A stretch of DNA of 64,000 bases from Numida meleagris (Eukaryota; Chordata; Aves; Galliformes; Numididae), in assembly GCF_002078875.1 (NCBI RefSeq), contig NC_034424.1, positions 799,126 to 863,125 of the forward strand, given 5' to 3'. A program made the translations under genes and the position numbers. Positions within the stretch are counted from its first letter, which is position 1, and each line of letters opens with the position of its first letter. Under the pieces are notes generated by a model that worked only from the letters and a program-made list of their open reading frames with translations, was not told the DNA's origin and did not search any database. Shown here in pieces: positions 10,120 through 23,000 of this stretch.

Positions 10120-11550
10120 CCAAACTGACCTCATGTTCAAGGTTTGTCATTTCTCACTCGGGGCACACACCCAAGGATGCACCTGTACTCAGACGGGGCT
10201 CACACCTGCAGCCACTTCCCTGTGTGTGCGTCCTTGCATGGGGGATGTGGGAACCCCCTGGCCCCAGGTATGGGCTGGAGGTGGGAGATGGAGAAGCTGA
10301 GAGGCGGAAGGGACATTGCAGTGCCTGGAAGGGGTCCCTGCTCACCTGCACCTTCACGTGGTCACACACACAGCATGTGGCTGTGTTGTTTGTGCCACAC
10401 ACCCAGGCCGTTGCTCCCCATTCCTCACATTGCTCCCATATACAGGATCTCAGGATGAGCAAAACTCCAAGGAAAGTAACTTGTTAAAGATGGGAGTGGA
10501 GAGGGTGAGTTAAATCAGCTTTGGTGGATTCATCGGTTCTGGCAGTAAAGAAAACGATGGGATCATACCAACAGAACCTGAACTCTGAGTTACTATTTCT
10601 TTATTTACAATGACTAAAATAGTTCTTCTCTGTTATGGCAGAGCATCTAAGCTTATTGTTTCCTGAAATCGTTCATTTGCACCAAATCTACTGCAAAGCC
10701 ACAGCCATTCTTCCTCTTACATTCAAGGTCAGGCTGGACGGGGCTCCGAGCACCCAACGGAGCTGCGGGTGTCCCTGTTCACTGCCAGGAGCTGGATCAG
10801 ATGCCTTGAAGGGTCCCTTCCAACTCAGTTCTATGGCCTTATGAGTCTACATTCTGATTGCTGTTATTTATTATCTTCACACTTGACTGCAATCCAGAAC
10901 AGCTCTACTCAATAGTTAGGCCTATTGCCATACCATGTCTTTGGTTGTTTTTTGTTTCTGAATTAACAAATTAATTACAAATTTTCTATCAAGCAGTTGT
11001 TTGGTTTTTGTGTGCATGTTCTGTTTTTTTTTGTTTTTTTTTTGTTTTTTTTTAATAAGATTGTTAAATCCCAGCACGTACCAATTCCAAGAAAAGGCTC
11101 CATGAAGGGTGATAGGCGACCTGCCTTGGATTTGCCAGCAGTAGGGTTGGGTTCTTTCTCCCTTGACCCTGGCCCCATGCACTACTTCCACACAGGACAA
11201 TTTCCTGCATTATCTGCAGTTTGTTCCGAGCTGTGTCTCGGGGCTCCATCCAAACCTGCCTGCCTGATCCCCATTTTCCTCACCTCTGTGAGGGACCTTG
11301 AATCAGGTCAAGACTGACATCGCCTCTACGCAAAGACTTCTGCGCCCTTTGCTATTTTGGCTATCCATAGGAACAGCCATCAGTCCAGGAGGTTCTCCTG
11401 CCCAGCAGAAAGGAGCCGGAAAGAGGAGCACCAAAGAGACCGCTGTGAGATGTCTCTTCAGTGCAGGTTTTCCTTCCCCTCTTCACACAGAGGTGCTCAG
11501 CATGGAGTGAGGACCCACACGTGCTTCAAAAAATAGAAAATCCCAGACAC
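10120..11550. other. Intergenic region between convergent nvd and ZNF618
   Basis: No gene is seen here. It contains a CR1 end at 10722-10856 and a T-rich run near 11024-11052. This gap separates the 3' ends of the two convergent genes. Confidence 0.5.
10722..10856 (+). mobile_element. CR1 3'-end fragment
   Basis: AGGTCAGGCTGGACGGGGCT, then GAAGGGTCCCTTCCAACTCA and a TTCTATGGCCTTATGAG end match the short CR1 3'UTR tail type. Confidence 0.88.
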
Positions 11551-11571
11551 TTCTTTTTTCCTAAAGGTCGT

Positions 11572-11577
11572 TTTATT
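11572..11577 (-). terminator. ZNF618: Candidate distal poly(A) signal of ZNF618 (AATAAA)
   Basis: TTTATT on the plus strand reads AATAAA on the minus strand. A cleavage site about 15-25 nt further (near 11555) would end the ZNF618 transcript in front of intergenic DNA. Confidence 0.5.
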
Positions 11578-11910
11578 GTAAAACCATAAATACAACACTG
11601 ACATGAAAATCCTCAAGCAACGGATGCTTTCTTACAGTTACAGTTTGTCTTCTGCCTTGGCATCAACTCTGAAAAGAATGTTGCAGAAACATGTCTCTAA
11701 GAGGTCTCCAAATAACCCAGCTCTGCCCGGAGCGCTCGGCTCCTTTGGAAGCTAAGTGGAACTACTCCTCTCTTGGGGAATATTTCCATTCAGACAGCAA
11801 CAGACTTGTAAAAACAGCAACATTTAAACACCTTGATTTTTTTTTTCTTTAATAATCCTTTTCATTTGACGTCAGTCTAAGTTTCAAACAGCACTGATTT
11901 ATTCAGCTGT

Positions 11911-12002
11911 AAAAAACAAACAAAAAAAAAAACAAAAAAACCAAAACCAAAAACAAAACAAAAACAAAATGAAACAAAATCGTAAAAAGAAAAAAAAAAA
12001 AA
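11911..12002. repeat. A-rich low-complexity tract
   Basis: Runs of A broken by single C or G. On the minus strand it reads as a T-rich stretch within the putative ZNF618 3'UTR. Confidence 0.9.
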
Positions 12003-12390
12003 TCAGAAGAACTTGAGTTGGCCTCAAGCGTTCATATATCACAATGAAAATCAGCAACTCAACCCCGTGCAATATTGCTCTCTATTGAGTCATTCGATCC
12101 ACACCAACAATACATGAGACTTCAAACAGGTTTTGTTTTGTTTATTAACACAGCAAGTGTGACATTAGATAACCTTTTAAATACAGTACATGGTACGGCG
12201 CGGGGCCAGCTGCCCGCACGTTTCCCCGTTATGAAGACAAAGCCAGCGGTGGCGGTTTATAAAAATATTGTGTTGCTACAAAAGTATAAATTAATGCTAC
12301 CGGTATTAAGAAATATTAAACACATAAAACTTATAAGGATTAAGAAAAATATTCATTAATACCTGTAGAAAACTCTGGCCTAAAAAAGAT

Positions 12391-12446
12391 ATTTTTTTTT
12401 TTTGTATATTTTTTGTATATTTTTTTTTTTTGTATTTTTTTTTTTT
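12391..12446. repeat. T-rich low-complexity tract
   Basis: T runs separated by GTATA and GTA. It reads A-rich in the ZNF618 sense. Confidence 0.9.
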
Positions 12447-12798
12447 AAGATGACATGAGATTCTTGCACTCGCAGGTAGAGACACGCGCAGGTGCATCTG
12501 TGGTATTGCCTAGAACATCTGCATCTACAGAAAGGAAATGCACACGAGTTACCGAGGGGAGGGGGTGAGGAGGGGAAGGAGAACACCCATCGTTTTCTTG
12601 GTGACACAAGACCTCAGCTCCCAGCAGGCTCCAGAACCGAACGCACGCAGGACAGCTCTGCCCAACGGGCTGCACCAAGGCCGTCCCGACCGGCGCCTTG
12701 TCGGCGTGACGCTCTCTAGCTACGGCGCGGAGCAGAACCCTCCGGGCTCACAGCCTGGTTCATCCGTATCAGTTTTCCTTTTAAATAATTTAATTCAA

Positions 12799-12840
12799 AG
12801 AAAAAAAAAAAAAAAAAAAAGGAAAGAAAAAAAAAAAAAG
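12799..12840. repeat. A-rich low-complexity tract
   Basis: Two poly(A) runs separated by GGAAAG. This is a likely site of length variation. Confidence 0.9.
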
Positions 12841-13844
12841 GTCCCTCTAAGAGTAAAGGGACCGTGGAAAGCAGCTCTCCTGCCGGGACACGTGGAAAGA
12901 AAGGAAACCCCTCCTCCCAGCCCAGCCTGGTGGACCCCCACCCACACACCCAGAGTGCCACGAGAGCCCCAGAAGATGGACCACGAGCATTCGGGGCTGA
13001 TGAGGCCGGAAGGGTCTTATTAAGGAACTTTGGTTGTAAAAAGCAAGGGTTGGACACGCCCGCACTCATCGGCTGCACTGCAAAATGCTCGGTCCTTAAG
13101 GCTGTGGTGCTCGCGGCATCGGGACACGCTTACACTGTTGGTGACATTAAAACGCTGGGAGGGGATGGAGTCCTTTGGCCAGCAGTCGGAGCTGGGCAGG
13201 GCGTTGCTGTGCCTCTCCTCCCAAGCTATCCTCAAACACTCAAGCTCGGCCGCCTACGGATCGTTAAACCCTATGAGGGCATCTGAACACACTGCTGTCT
13301 AACGTGAGCAAAACTCTTCTGTCAAGTCATAAAACACAGGGCAGCAACACAACCCAACTAACAGCCAAACAGACATCCCCCACACATTCCATACAGAAAA
13401 TTAAATCCCAGGGCAATACACTCTCATTGGTTTACCATTTCTGGCCTAGCGTACGCAAACTGTCCCGCAGCACCAGTGAGGCCTGCAGCTGGGGGCTGTG
13501 CTTGGCTTCGCCTCACTGTGCACCGTGGCTTTGCCCAGTGGCACCTCCTGATGCCCAGGAAAGTTGACACCTGCACTCGGGGTCCCACGCACCATGTGCT
13601 GCACCTTACTGCTGCAGGGACACTCCTCCAGAGGGATCTGACAGCACCCCAAGTCCCAGCCAGTGTTCAGGGCATTCCCACTGGATCCCATGGACTCGAG
13701 ATCACGGTGTTGAACAGAAAATGCACAGCAGAACACTTCATACTCGCCCAGCACCAATTCTTTCCGTGTGGCACTGTAAGGGGAGGGTTCTGCTTTGGAA
13801 CCCTCCTATCTGGCCAGGCTCTGCTCTGGTTGGGTCCAAAGAAT

Positions 13845-14290
13845 CACAGAACCATAGAAATCTTCTGAATTGGAAGGGACCTTCAAAGGCCGTCTGGTCC
13901 CACTCCCTGCAGTGAACAGGGACACCCACCGCTCCATCAGTGCTCAGAGCCCATCCAGCCTGACCTTGGCTGTCTGCAGGGACGGGGCACCACCGCCTCT
14001 CAGGGCAACCTGTGCCAGTGCCTCGCTGTCCTCACTGTCAAGAACTTCTTCCTTATATCCAATCTGAATTTCTCCTCCTTCAGTTTGAAACTATTTCCCC
14101 TTGTGCTGTCACAGCAGCCCCTGCTGAAGAGTCTGTCCCCTTCCTTCTTACAGCCCGTTGGATACTGACAGGCCGCTCTCACTCCCTTGTAGGCAGTGTC
14201 TCGGATCCTGCTTCCATGCAGCACCCTGAATGGGGCTGAGTGGATCCATCCACAATACACACAGGAATTTCTCCTCACACATGCATCCTG
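13845..14290 (-). mobile_element. CR1 3'-end fragment, inverted
   Basis: The plus strand reads AATCACAGAACCATAGAAAT, then GAATTGGAAGGGACCTTCAA, the reverse complement of a CR1 end. The minus strand keeps a broken frame with L-D-I-R-K-K-F-L-T-V. It lies in the putative ZNF618 3'UTR, in the sense direction of that gene. Confidence 0.92.
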
Positions 14291-15871
14291 TGTTACCGTA
14301 AGCGGTAGGAGAAACACCAATCGACCAGAGATGTCTCACTGCACCTTGTAACAACACAGGAACCACAACACAGAGCTCAGCAGTCTCCAGAAGTGTTTTC
14401 TCTCTGTTTTCAGTGAGTTCCAACTCTTATGAGCATGTCTGCCCTAACTTCGCTGCAAGGCCGGAGCTCCTGGAGCTGCCTATGGGTGCATTCTGACTGC
14501 AGGGGAGAGCACCACCAGGCACAGCCGAACAGTGCTGCTGGGTCACAGCAGTGCTTAAAACGATGTATCTCAGGCTGGCTCAACCAGCAACTAACAGACC
14601 TCCACACTGGGCAAAACCTGAGCCCGCGGATGGCTGTCGTAACACCTCTTGCAGACTGCTCCAGTTCAAATCCAACCAAATCAGTTTTCTCACAACAGAC
14701 AAAACTTCGACACAAGAAAACATTTCCTTCCGTCTGAACGGACCCGGGAGCAACATACCACGGCAGCCCATCCTGCAAGCCAGAACTGCTGCCTCCCGCC
14801 TGGGACTCGAGGAGAGACGGACATGGAGACCAACGTCACCTGACTGCCATCCTTCTGAGCTCCTCAGCTCTGCAGAGAACTTCAGACAGAACCGGGACCC
14901 CTCCGCTCCTCCCAGTTCCTCTCCTGTTGGTGCCTGCTCCCCCTGCAGATCACAGCCACTCCCAGAGCAAACCCTAAGCCAGAAAGTGAAGTCTGCAGGC
15001 ACAGAGCAAGCAGCAGAAACAAGCAAATGCCTGGGGGATGCACACATTTTTTTTTCTCCAAACGCCCTTCTCGAGTGCAAGTGAAGGAAACAGAACTAGC
15101 AGAAAATAAACTCCCAGCATGACCTACCATAGGTTGATGTCAACTCTGAGGACATTTCCCAGCTCAAAGGAAACAGAACTTCATGGCATTGACTTCTTAA
15201 TGTTTTCTGGCCAAGCCCAGGAGAGCCTCTCCCCTCCTGCCTCCCACCGCAGGACAGGCAGCACTCCATACAGAACAAGGACTGCTCCACACAGAACTCC
15301 CAATGAGCTGACCCTAATAACCTGGTAAATGAAGAGTTTCCAAAATTCAGACCTTGATAAAGTTATCTACACTCCCTAGAACAAAAATCTGAGTCCTAAA
15401 GGAGGGAAGGAGAAGCAAGAGAAGCACTTGGCCTTTAGGGTACGTGGGTGCTCCAGATGTGCTTCTCTCGTTTCCATGAGGTACATCAGACACGAGCGAT
15501 GGGCAGGCACAGCACCAACAGCCCCTCTGAGCAGAGCACCCGGTGACATTGCTTAAGCCTCACGAAAAGCTGTAGCTGACACACTGGAAAAGGATTCTGG
15601 CCAGCTTCTCTTCTTACCAAGACCCTCCAGACTGCTCAGTCTCGGGGCCTTAGGTTTTGCTTCGCTTTTTCAGCTGCTAGTTGAGTTTTTAAGTCTTTGG
15701 GAGAATCTCATCTGCCAGACATCGCTGCACGTTTGCTCAGATCCAGATCTTAGTGTTAGTGCAATGACAACCAAAGGTGCCCTGGAGAAGGCAGTGGGAA
15801 GGAGACCCAGGTAGTCCCTGCATTTGGTCACTGCAGCAAGAAAGCTTCAGATCTCTGCCTCAGCCAGAGTG

Positions 15872-15946
15872 TGAGAATCACAGAACCACAGAATTGTAGG
15901 AGTTGGAAGGGACCTCTGGAGATCATCGAGTCCAACCCTCGAGAAG
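15872..15946 (-). mobile_element. Short CR1 3'-end fragment, inverted
   Basis: AATCACAGAACCACAGAATT, then GTTGGAAGGGACCTCTGGAG and ATCGAGTCCAACCCT form the most common short avian CR1 tail. Confidence 0.93.
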
Positions 15947-17910
15947 AGAAGGGGAGCCCCCAGGAAAGAAGTGCTTGGAACTCTCTCAAAGGAGTATAGA
16001 GGTGACACGCATTGCCCTGGGTGTCACAGAGCCTGCGAGTGGCTCTTGGAGCCTAAGGCAAACCAAGTGTAAATGTGAAGCATGCCATCCACAGAAAGAG
16101 CTGCAAATCCTGCCCTCCGCTGAGCTCTGCAGGCTCAGCAGCCGATCCCGCTTTCAACATGTTCTTCATTTTCCTTCTGCAGGATCCCTCGTGTTTTTCA
16201 GCAGGCCCTGCAGCACGAATATAATTAGCAGATCTCCCACCTCCACCTGCTGATTTTTATTTTTTTTTCAGTCTGAGGCTTGGGTTCTGTTTGCTACAGG
16301 TTTCTCCTGCGATGTGCTGCTGGGGCCCAGCTGGGGTCTGGGCGAGCAGGAGCTGTATGGGAGGAAATAAATAAAACCAGCAAGGAGCAAAGCTGGCCTG
16401 CAACCTGCACCGCCATCTGCAAAAGCCACTGCCAGAGATCGGAGCTCCCTGTGCCTCTGCCTCGGCCGCTCAGCTTCATGCACTGCTACCCCTGCAGTTA
16501 CCAGTGGGGTTGTGGACTCTATCCTTGAAGCTACCCATACGCAAAACTCAATTTAGGAGACAACTGGTTTTGCCCTGAGGCCATTAACAACGCAGAGAGG
16601 TGCTGCCAGCACGAGGTCTGTACTCAGGCTACAGTAAGTACTGCATGATGCAAGCTGAAAAGAGCGAGTCATTCTGTGGCAAGACACTCGGAGACAAACA
16701 CCATCCTTGATCTAGGGAAGGTCTCCAGCATGCACTTCAGAGGGCCCCCACCACCTTTTATGGGTCCTACCACCACACTCAGCCACAGAGACAGCCCTGC
16801 ACGGTGCGAGGGCCCCAGACTCCCACTGAGAGCCCCAGCGGTGCTCCCACTCCTCCGACAGCAGCTCTGGAGCTGCTGGAAGCTGGAGGGACTGCTTCAA
16901 AAATCAGAATTTGTTTCAATTGGCCTCTGGGGATGCAAATCCCAGCGATGAAAAATTTACGATTTGGCACCAGAAGTTGGGAATTGTCCAAGAGGCACCA
17001 AATGTGAGGGCCTGCAGAGATCCCATCCAGCAGCACAGAGCTGCGCCCATGGCACCGGACACAGCAGAGCACTGGCCTTAGTGAACACAGCAAGGGAGAT
17101 GTTTTTGTGTTACGATGATCTCTAATTGCATTCGGGGTGAGCCAGTGAGTGAGAACGTTTAAGGGCCTGTAGCCTTCCTAGCCAGAATGATTAAACAACA
17201 TAACAAGTAGTGTAATGCACTGTAGGTATTCAAAAGACATTCGTGCTACTAGAGGAAACCATTCCAAACAAAAGGGAAAGATATTCTTTGCACTCAGTCA
17301 GGAGCACTTACATTCAGAAGGATCTTTGAGCCCATGCGCTTCTCTAAGCTTCCTTCAAACCCTACTTTGACAAAACTGATGATCTTTGTTCCCCTGAAGA
17401 ATCATACACCTTGGTTTGTCCTTGGCCTTGCGAAGGCTATTTTGAGTGTGAGGACTGGGAAGGTCTGCAAAAATTTGAGGTACAAGGGTTCTCAGTGGCA
17501 GGTGGCAGACCCCGGCAAGCTTGCTGCTGGCCCACAGACACTGCGTGGGCACCGCTCGCTTGTCCTGGTCTCTAGCTCTTCCATACCAGCAACTGCTATG
17601 GCTCCCATAAGGACGTTACTTCATCACAAATGGGCTACTCTACCAACAAGCTTGAGAACCCCTGATGCACAGAATTCACAGAGAAGCTAATTTACACTGG
17701 GAATTCAGAAAAGAAGGTGTGCTGTGAAAAAAAGTAAATCCAAGAAACGTAACACTTACAGACATTTTCTGCCTTAAATCATTTCTCTTAGATTTAAATC
17801 AAACTTATAAGCGCTAGCTAACATGTTTAACTAGAAACTGGGAGACAAAAGAGCAACTTTTGGTTTTTTCTTTTTTTTTTTTTTGGAAAAACCCTATATG
17901 AAGAAGTGAA

Positions 17911-17925
17911 ATAATAATAATAATA
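17911..17925. repeat. (ATA)n microsatellite
   Basis: About five ATA units, inside the putative ZNF618 3'UTR. Confidence 0.8.
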
Positions 17926-18340
17926 AAAAATTTTAAGTCTCCCTTCCTGATTTCTAAAGATACTGGTGTTCATAAAACACAGCTGCCCTGATAACGTGCA
18001 CCGTATGTCAAGAAGGCTGTAGACAAATGCCCTCAAGGTGTACAGTTATTCAAAGGAGCAAAGTCCAGTGCAGAACTGCTCTGTTCAATGTAGTCTGATT
18101 ATCCATGGCAAGATGGCCCAGGGGACAAGAGGAAAGGTGGGGTGGAGGAGAAACAAAAGAAACTTCAAGTCACTTTAGATCTCAGCTGCCTGAAGACTTT
18201 AGAACATCAGCCTCCCATTGGTCTGCCCACTTGAAAACATTAGAAAGTCTGTCAAGTCCACACACTATCTATGGAAAGGAGCACGTTCCTGGCAGAGGGC
18301 TGTCTCTCTCACGTGCTCAGCTTTCCTCTCAAACTTAATT

Positions 18341-18372
18341 TTATATATATTTATATTTTTATATATATATAA
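18341..18372. repeat. (TA)n-rich tract
   Basis: Alternating TA with short T and A runs, about 120 nt downstream of the ZNF618 stop codon in the sense direction. Confidence 0.85.
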
Positions 18373-18488
18373 AAAAGCACTTGGTTTCCAGGGGCATTCA
18401 TAATGAGGTCCACAGTGTTTAGAACTTAAAATTCTTTTTCTTTGTTTGGAACAGTGTTTTAAAGTTTTGTTTTAATTAAAAGACAGTC

Positions 18489-20002
18489 TTAAAGCATGTT
18501 GGACTTCAAAAACATGAGTTTGTTCATGTCTTCCGGACTGAGTAGCCGTCTCCTTTTGATCAAGAGCGCCTGCTCACACATATTTACACATTCGCTTCTG
18601 GCACCAACAGCAGGCACTGCTAAGAGCCAAAAGGCTAGCTTGGCTAGTTTTGTATGCTTTTGGGTAACACACGACCAGTACTGAAAGAGGTCAGGAGTGG
18701 CCTGGAAGAGAGGTTCTTGCAAATAATCGTAGACTTCATTTTTCCCGAACCAATCTTCTTCCTGAGCTGATGCGGCTTCCCCTGCTGCCCGGGGCTTCTT
18801 GGTCGAAGGTTCAAATTCTGTTTCTTCCGCCCAGGACTCCTTCACCTCGTTAATCAACTCACAGACCTTGCCAATAATCTCTTCGTGCTGGTACGGCGGG
18901 ACAGGCCGCAGCTTCTGCTGGGGGTCTAAGATCATGGCTACCTTGTGTGCCGAATGAACCTTGAAGTTCTCCTTCAGCGCCTCCAAGAAGAGGTGGCAGA
19001 GTTTGCTGACCACGCCAGCATCGTTAGCTTTGGAAGTGAACAGTTTCTCCAGTTTGACGTAGGTGGGCAGTACCAGCTGCAAGGTGGGCCGGCTCTCATT
19101 GCTCAGCTCAATCACAGCCTGCTTCACCGGCGCCAGAATGGCCGCCAGGTTGCTGAGCAGGTGCTTGTTCAGGTTTTGGATGAGGTTCATCTTCTTGGCC
19201 CTGCTGTAGAACTCGCAGATCTGCTCGTAGCGCTCGTGGACCAGTAGGAGTGAATCGGTGACCGAGTTCCAGCAGGGCGGGGGAGAAGTCTCCTCCAGGG
19301 AGCCAAAGGTCTCCTTTGAGAGGCCTGTGGATCCCGCCAGATCTTCACAGACATTCAGGAGCTCGATCACTTCGTGCATATTGCGAGCCTGTAGAGTTCG
19401 CTTATTCAGCACGCTCTGCACTACTGAGTTCAAGGCACAGGCCGAACAACGCAAGCACATGCCTGCCTTGGAGAACGCAGAGGAATTGACTTTGCAGTCT
19501 GTGACGTACACCGTCCTGATCTCTGACATCACAAACTCTGAGAGCACGTTCTGTACCCAGTGGTGGATAAAATCACCATTATCTCGAATATCTACACCCT
19601 TAATTCCCAGGACATAACTCTTGATGTGGTTGCCTTCCACCTGATAAGCTGTTAGGATGTAGCAAGAATCGGGGCCAATGCTCTGTGAGTGACAAGTGAC
19701 CCCGATGCCCAGGCAGGCGTTGCTGCCTAGAGCACAGGTGACTTTCACCTTCACTTGGTTGTACATCCGAGGCAAATGCTTCAGAGCCAGTGTGTTGAAA
19801 TTGCCAAGGATTTCGGTGACAGAGAAGGCACCATAGCGAGCTCCGCTATCCACCAGGGTCTGTGCTAGCTTGATGAACTCCTTCCCGCTCACCACGCTCA
19901 GAGCCCCGAGGTCAGTGCACATCACCCTCAGGAGCCTCTCGGCAATGTTCTGCCGCTCCTTCTCCGGGATCGCGCTGTTCCCTACGGAACCGCTCGCAGA
20001 TG
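18489..20002 (-). CDS. ZNF618: ZNF618 terminal exon: hAT-like domain
   Basis: The acceptor reads TTTCACTGCAG|CATCTG on the minus strand, and the stop TAA is at 18489-18491. It encodes 503 intact residues. hAT landmarks are recognisable but altered. The Asp of the usual V-T-D-N-A motif remains in V-T-D-C-K-V-N (codon 19497-19499). The usual C-x-A-H-x-L motif reads C-S-A-C-A-L, with Cys for His. The first catalytic Asp region (T-x-D-G-W in active hAT elements) reads T-C-A-L-G-S. C-W-N-S is retained. This supports a domesticated, non-transposing protein. The open frame runs on into the intron to 20159, but the acceptor and the in-frame joint show the exon starts at 20002. Confidence 0.96.
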
Positions 20003-23000
20003 CTGCAGTGAAATACAAGGAGGGAGAGAAAGCACCAGATGAGAACTGCCCCTCTGCAACACTGGGGGAAGTCAATAAACAATGCTGAGATTGGCCCAAG
20101 GAAACTGAACGTGCCCAGATGGTAGCAGAGACATTTCCAACCCTGGACGTCTTCCCCAAGGGCTTCTGGACCTGCAGAGAACACGCAGCAGCTTGCTTAG
20201 AGCAGCAAAGAGCTTATCTGCATGCATTCCACAGCGGCTATTCACAACTCAGATGCCTACCCAAATGCCATCTCTGTGATGTTCATTTAGATATTACAAT
20301 CCTGCATGCAGTTTGCTACCCATTTCTATGGGCTGCTGGTAACAGCTCTGATTATTTGGCTTAGTCCAGCTGGAAAGATGAATTTCTTACAATTTTTGTG
20401 ATTTAAGCCTTTTCTTTGAGCCACTCATTTTAGGACTGAGGAATACAACCTCTTCCACTAGCTGAAGCTCAAGCTTCAGCTTTTTCCTCTCATCTCCAGC
20501 AACTGCATCCTCTGTGGCTCATTTTGGGCAACATCAGTGTCATTTCTGGCTACAGCAGAACACAGAGGCTCAATGTTTTCCTACCTGGGATGCTTTCCCA
20601 CAGAGCTGTCTTTTACCACTTCCCATGCTGAAGTGCAAGCTTGCAGGATGAGCTGGGTACAAAGCTGGACACTGGCTGCCAGCCCACGCAGGGAGCAGCA
20701 GGCTATGCCTATGGCACACCATGTGAAATGGAGCAATCTCTTAACACCGGGATGGGAACTCTAACCAGGGATCAGACATGTTTTTTTTCCAAATATTCTC
20801 AAATGCACCTCCCTACAAACAGCCCGCACACAGTTCCCAATACTTTTTGCATACTAGTGCTCCCCTAGTGGAATGGTGTTCCAGTGTCCATTCCAGACAC
20901 TAGTATTCCACTAGTGTCCCCTGGTGGAATAGTGCACCCATGGGAATGGTGTTCTGCTCTGCAGGGTGGTACATCAACTACAGATGAAATCAAGTGCAAG
21001 CAGGGGAAGGCAAGAGCCTTGTGCATGTCCAAATCACTGCTGCACACAGCCACTCCTTAAAGCCAACAGGTAAGCGTGGGATGGAAGAGCAAGCACTGTT
21101 ACGTACTGTTGTTAGCGTTATTTCTTTGGAGCTGTGGTTTCCACTTCTCTTCAACAACAGGTAGAGGTGATCTGGGCTGGCTAGAGGCAATGTTGTTCTC
21201 ATTGTCAGCTGTGGGGTGAGAGACAGGAAGGTATTAGAAGCACAAGGCACTAATGCTTAAAGTACAAAGAAGGGGAAACAAATCCATCTGCTAAGCATTT
21301 ACTTACGGGTCCCTCACTAAGGTGACACCAATCTACTATGCTCTCTGTAGCAAGTAATCATTTTTCAGAGATGGCACAGTACTGTCAGTAACCTTGAAAA
21401 CTTCAGACTTGATCCCCATCACCTCCCAACTGTGGCTGAAATGACAACAGTTTTTTCTGGGCATCAGTGACACTGATGCCATCAGCACAATTTGAGAAAT
21501 GTCTCTCAATCAACTGGAGCTGCACACCAGGAAGAATAGATGTTCCCTGTGCAGCCTGACCTGTGCAATCCGTTTGCTTTCAAAATGAAAGCAGGATTAG
21601 CAGACACTTACCCTTCTGTCTTATTGTCTACCTTTCTGCAGTGCAAGTGGCTTCCCTTTTCTCTATTGGAACTACTTTGTTTCTAAAGCTATGTTCAACT
21701 CCTTTGTATCTAAGGATCTTACTATAATCCTCATAGACGTTTGTTTTCCCACTGTAGAGAGACGCCAAACTCTCTTGGGCTGCTCACTGCTGCCTGAGAC
21801 TGGAAATAACAAGAAATACAAAGTGTGTGGAGTGTGATCATTCCTCCCTATGGCTGCAGAGATAACCCCCTAGGGGTCTGTGTGCTCACACTCCCATTTT
21901 CTTATATGGCTGGTTAAACATTTTGGCTGCCAGTTTGAAGGGATTTTTCCAGGAAATGCAGACAAGATCAGTATATTCCATATCGTATCCATGTCCCTTC
22001 CTATGCTCCAAGAACTGCCCTCCCCAAGAAATTTTCTAGTTGTTAGTATGCTTCACTATGAAACTGTGCTCTGAAACAGACTCTGAAGCTACATTAAAGC
22101 GCATAATGAAAAGAGGTGGAAAAGGAAGGAGGAAGATGGGAAGACTGATGACCAAGCTGAACAGAAGTTTGGAATTAAAAGAACAAAGACAAAACAGATC
22201 CTTATCACAGATAGATGCATCTCATCTAATTTTGCACATCTGTCAGACATGCCTCTCTGCAGGGTGACCCCTCTGGGGCTTCTTTTAGGCTCAGTAGTGT
22301 GACACAGGCTTATAGCGTGATACATTCACCCCAAACAGGGTGCCTCCTGCAGGAGGAGATCCAGCGGGCTCTGAACTCACCTGGAGTCAATGACTTCTCC
22401 ACTGACTTTAAAGCAAGTTCAAGAAGACCAGCTCAGATGGCAACACCTGCAATCTACATAAACCAGCATGCAGCGAACTGAAGCCTGTCCCAGTGCTCCA
22501 GACAGCAGCTGAATTAGAAAGATGCTTTATTATGGCATACACAGGAATGTGGGCTTTGTTCTGCCACCAGGTTCACCTGGTGCAGGCAGGGCAGCGGGCC
22601 GCCCACCAGAACAAACAGGAGAGAGCCAAGGTGCTCTCCCTACATGTGGCAATGGCGCGGCAGAGAAGGGAGTCTGGCAAGAACCTTGAGACCAGAAATC
22701 ACACGGTGAAACTTCGCTGCCTATTCCTTGCAAGCAAGTCCTGTCAAATGTGAGCAGCTCTGCATGACAGCTGCTGGGGCATTCACCAACCTTGCTGATG
22801 GTCAGTTATTATCAGCCCTGAACAGACCTAACAGCAATCCAGAGTATGGCAGAACCAGAGCCCAACCATGGCAGAATGTGGGACTGCCCCAGGGCACTCA
22901 GCGTGTGCTGTGGCAGCTGCTGACTGGAGAGCATCACTGTGCTCAGCATTGCAGCCACGGGCGGTCCTCGCATGTGTGGCAGAGACACAATGAGCAGGAG

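Larger units (their letters stand above)
11555..18488 (-). other. ZNF618: Putative long 3'UTR of ZNF618
   Basis: From the ZNF618 stop codon down to the AATAAA at 11572-11577 no other gene is seen. The distal 900 nt (11.57-12.48 kb) are AT-rich and uninterrupted by CR1, as expected of a retained UTR end. The region holds two inverted CR1 pieces and A/T tracts. Earlier poly(A) sites may exist. Extent is inferred. Confidence 0.5.

Noticed and set aside
20003..20159. Extension of the ZNF618 terminal exon to a Met at 20159.
   Set aside because: A consensus acceptor at 20003-20008 and a perfect phase match with exon 21107-21208 place the exon start at 20002. The extra codons are intron read-through.
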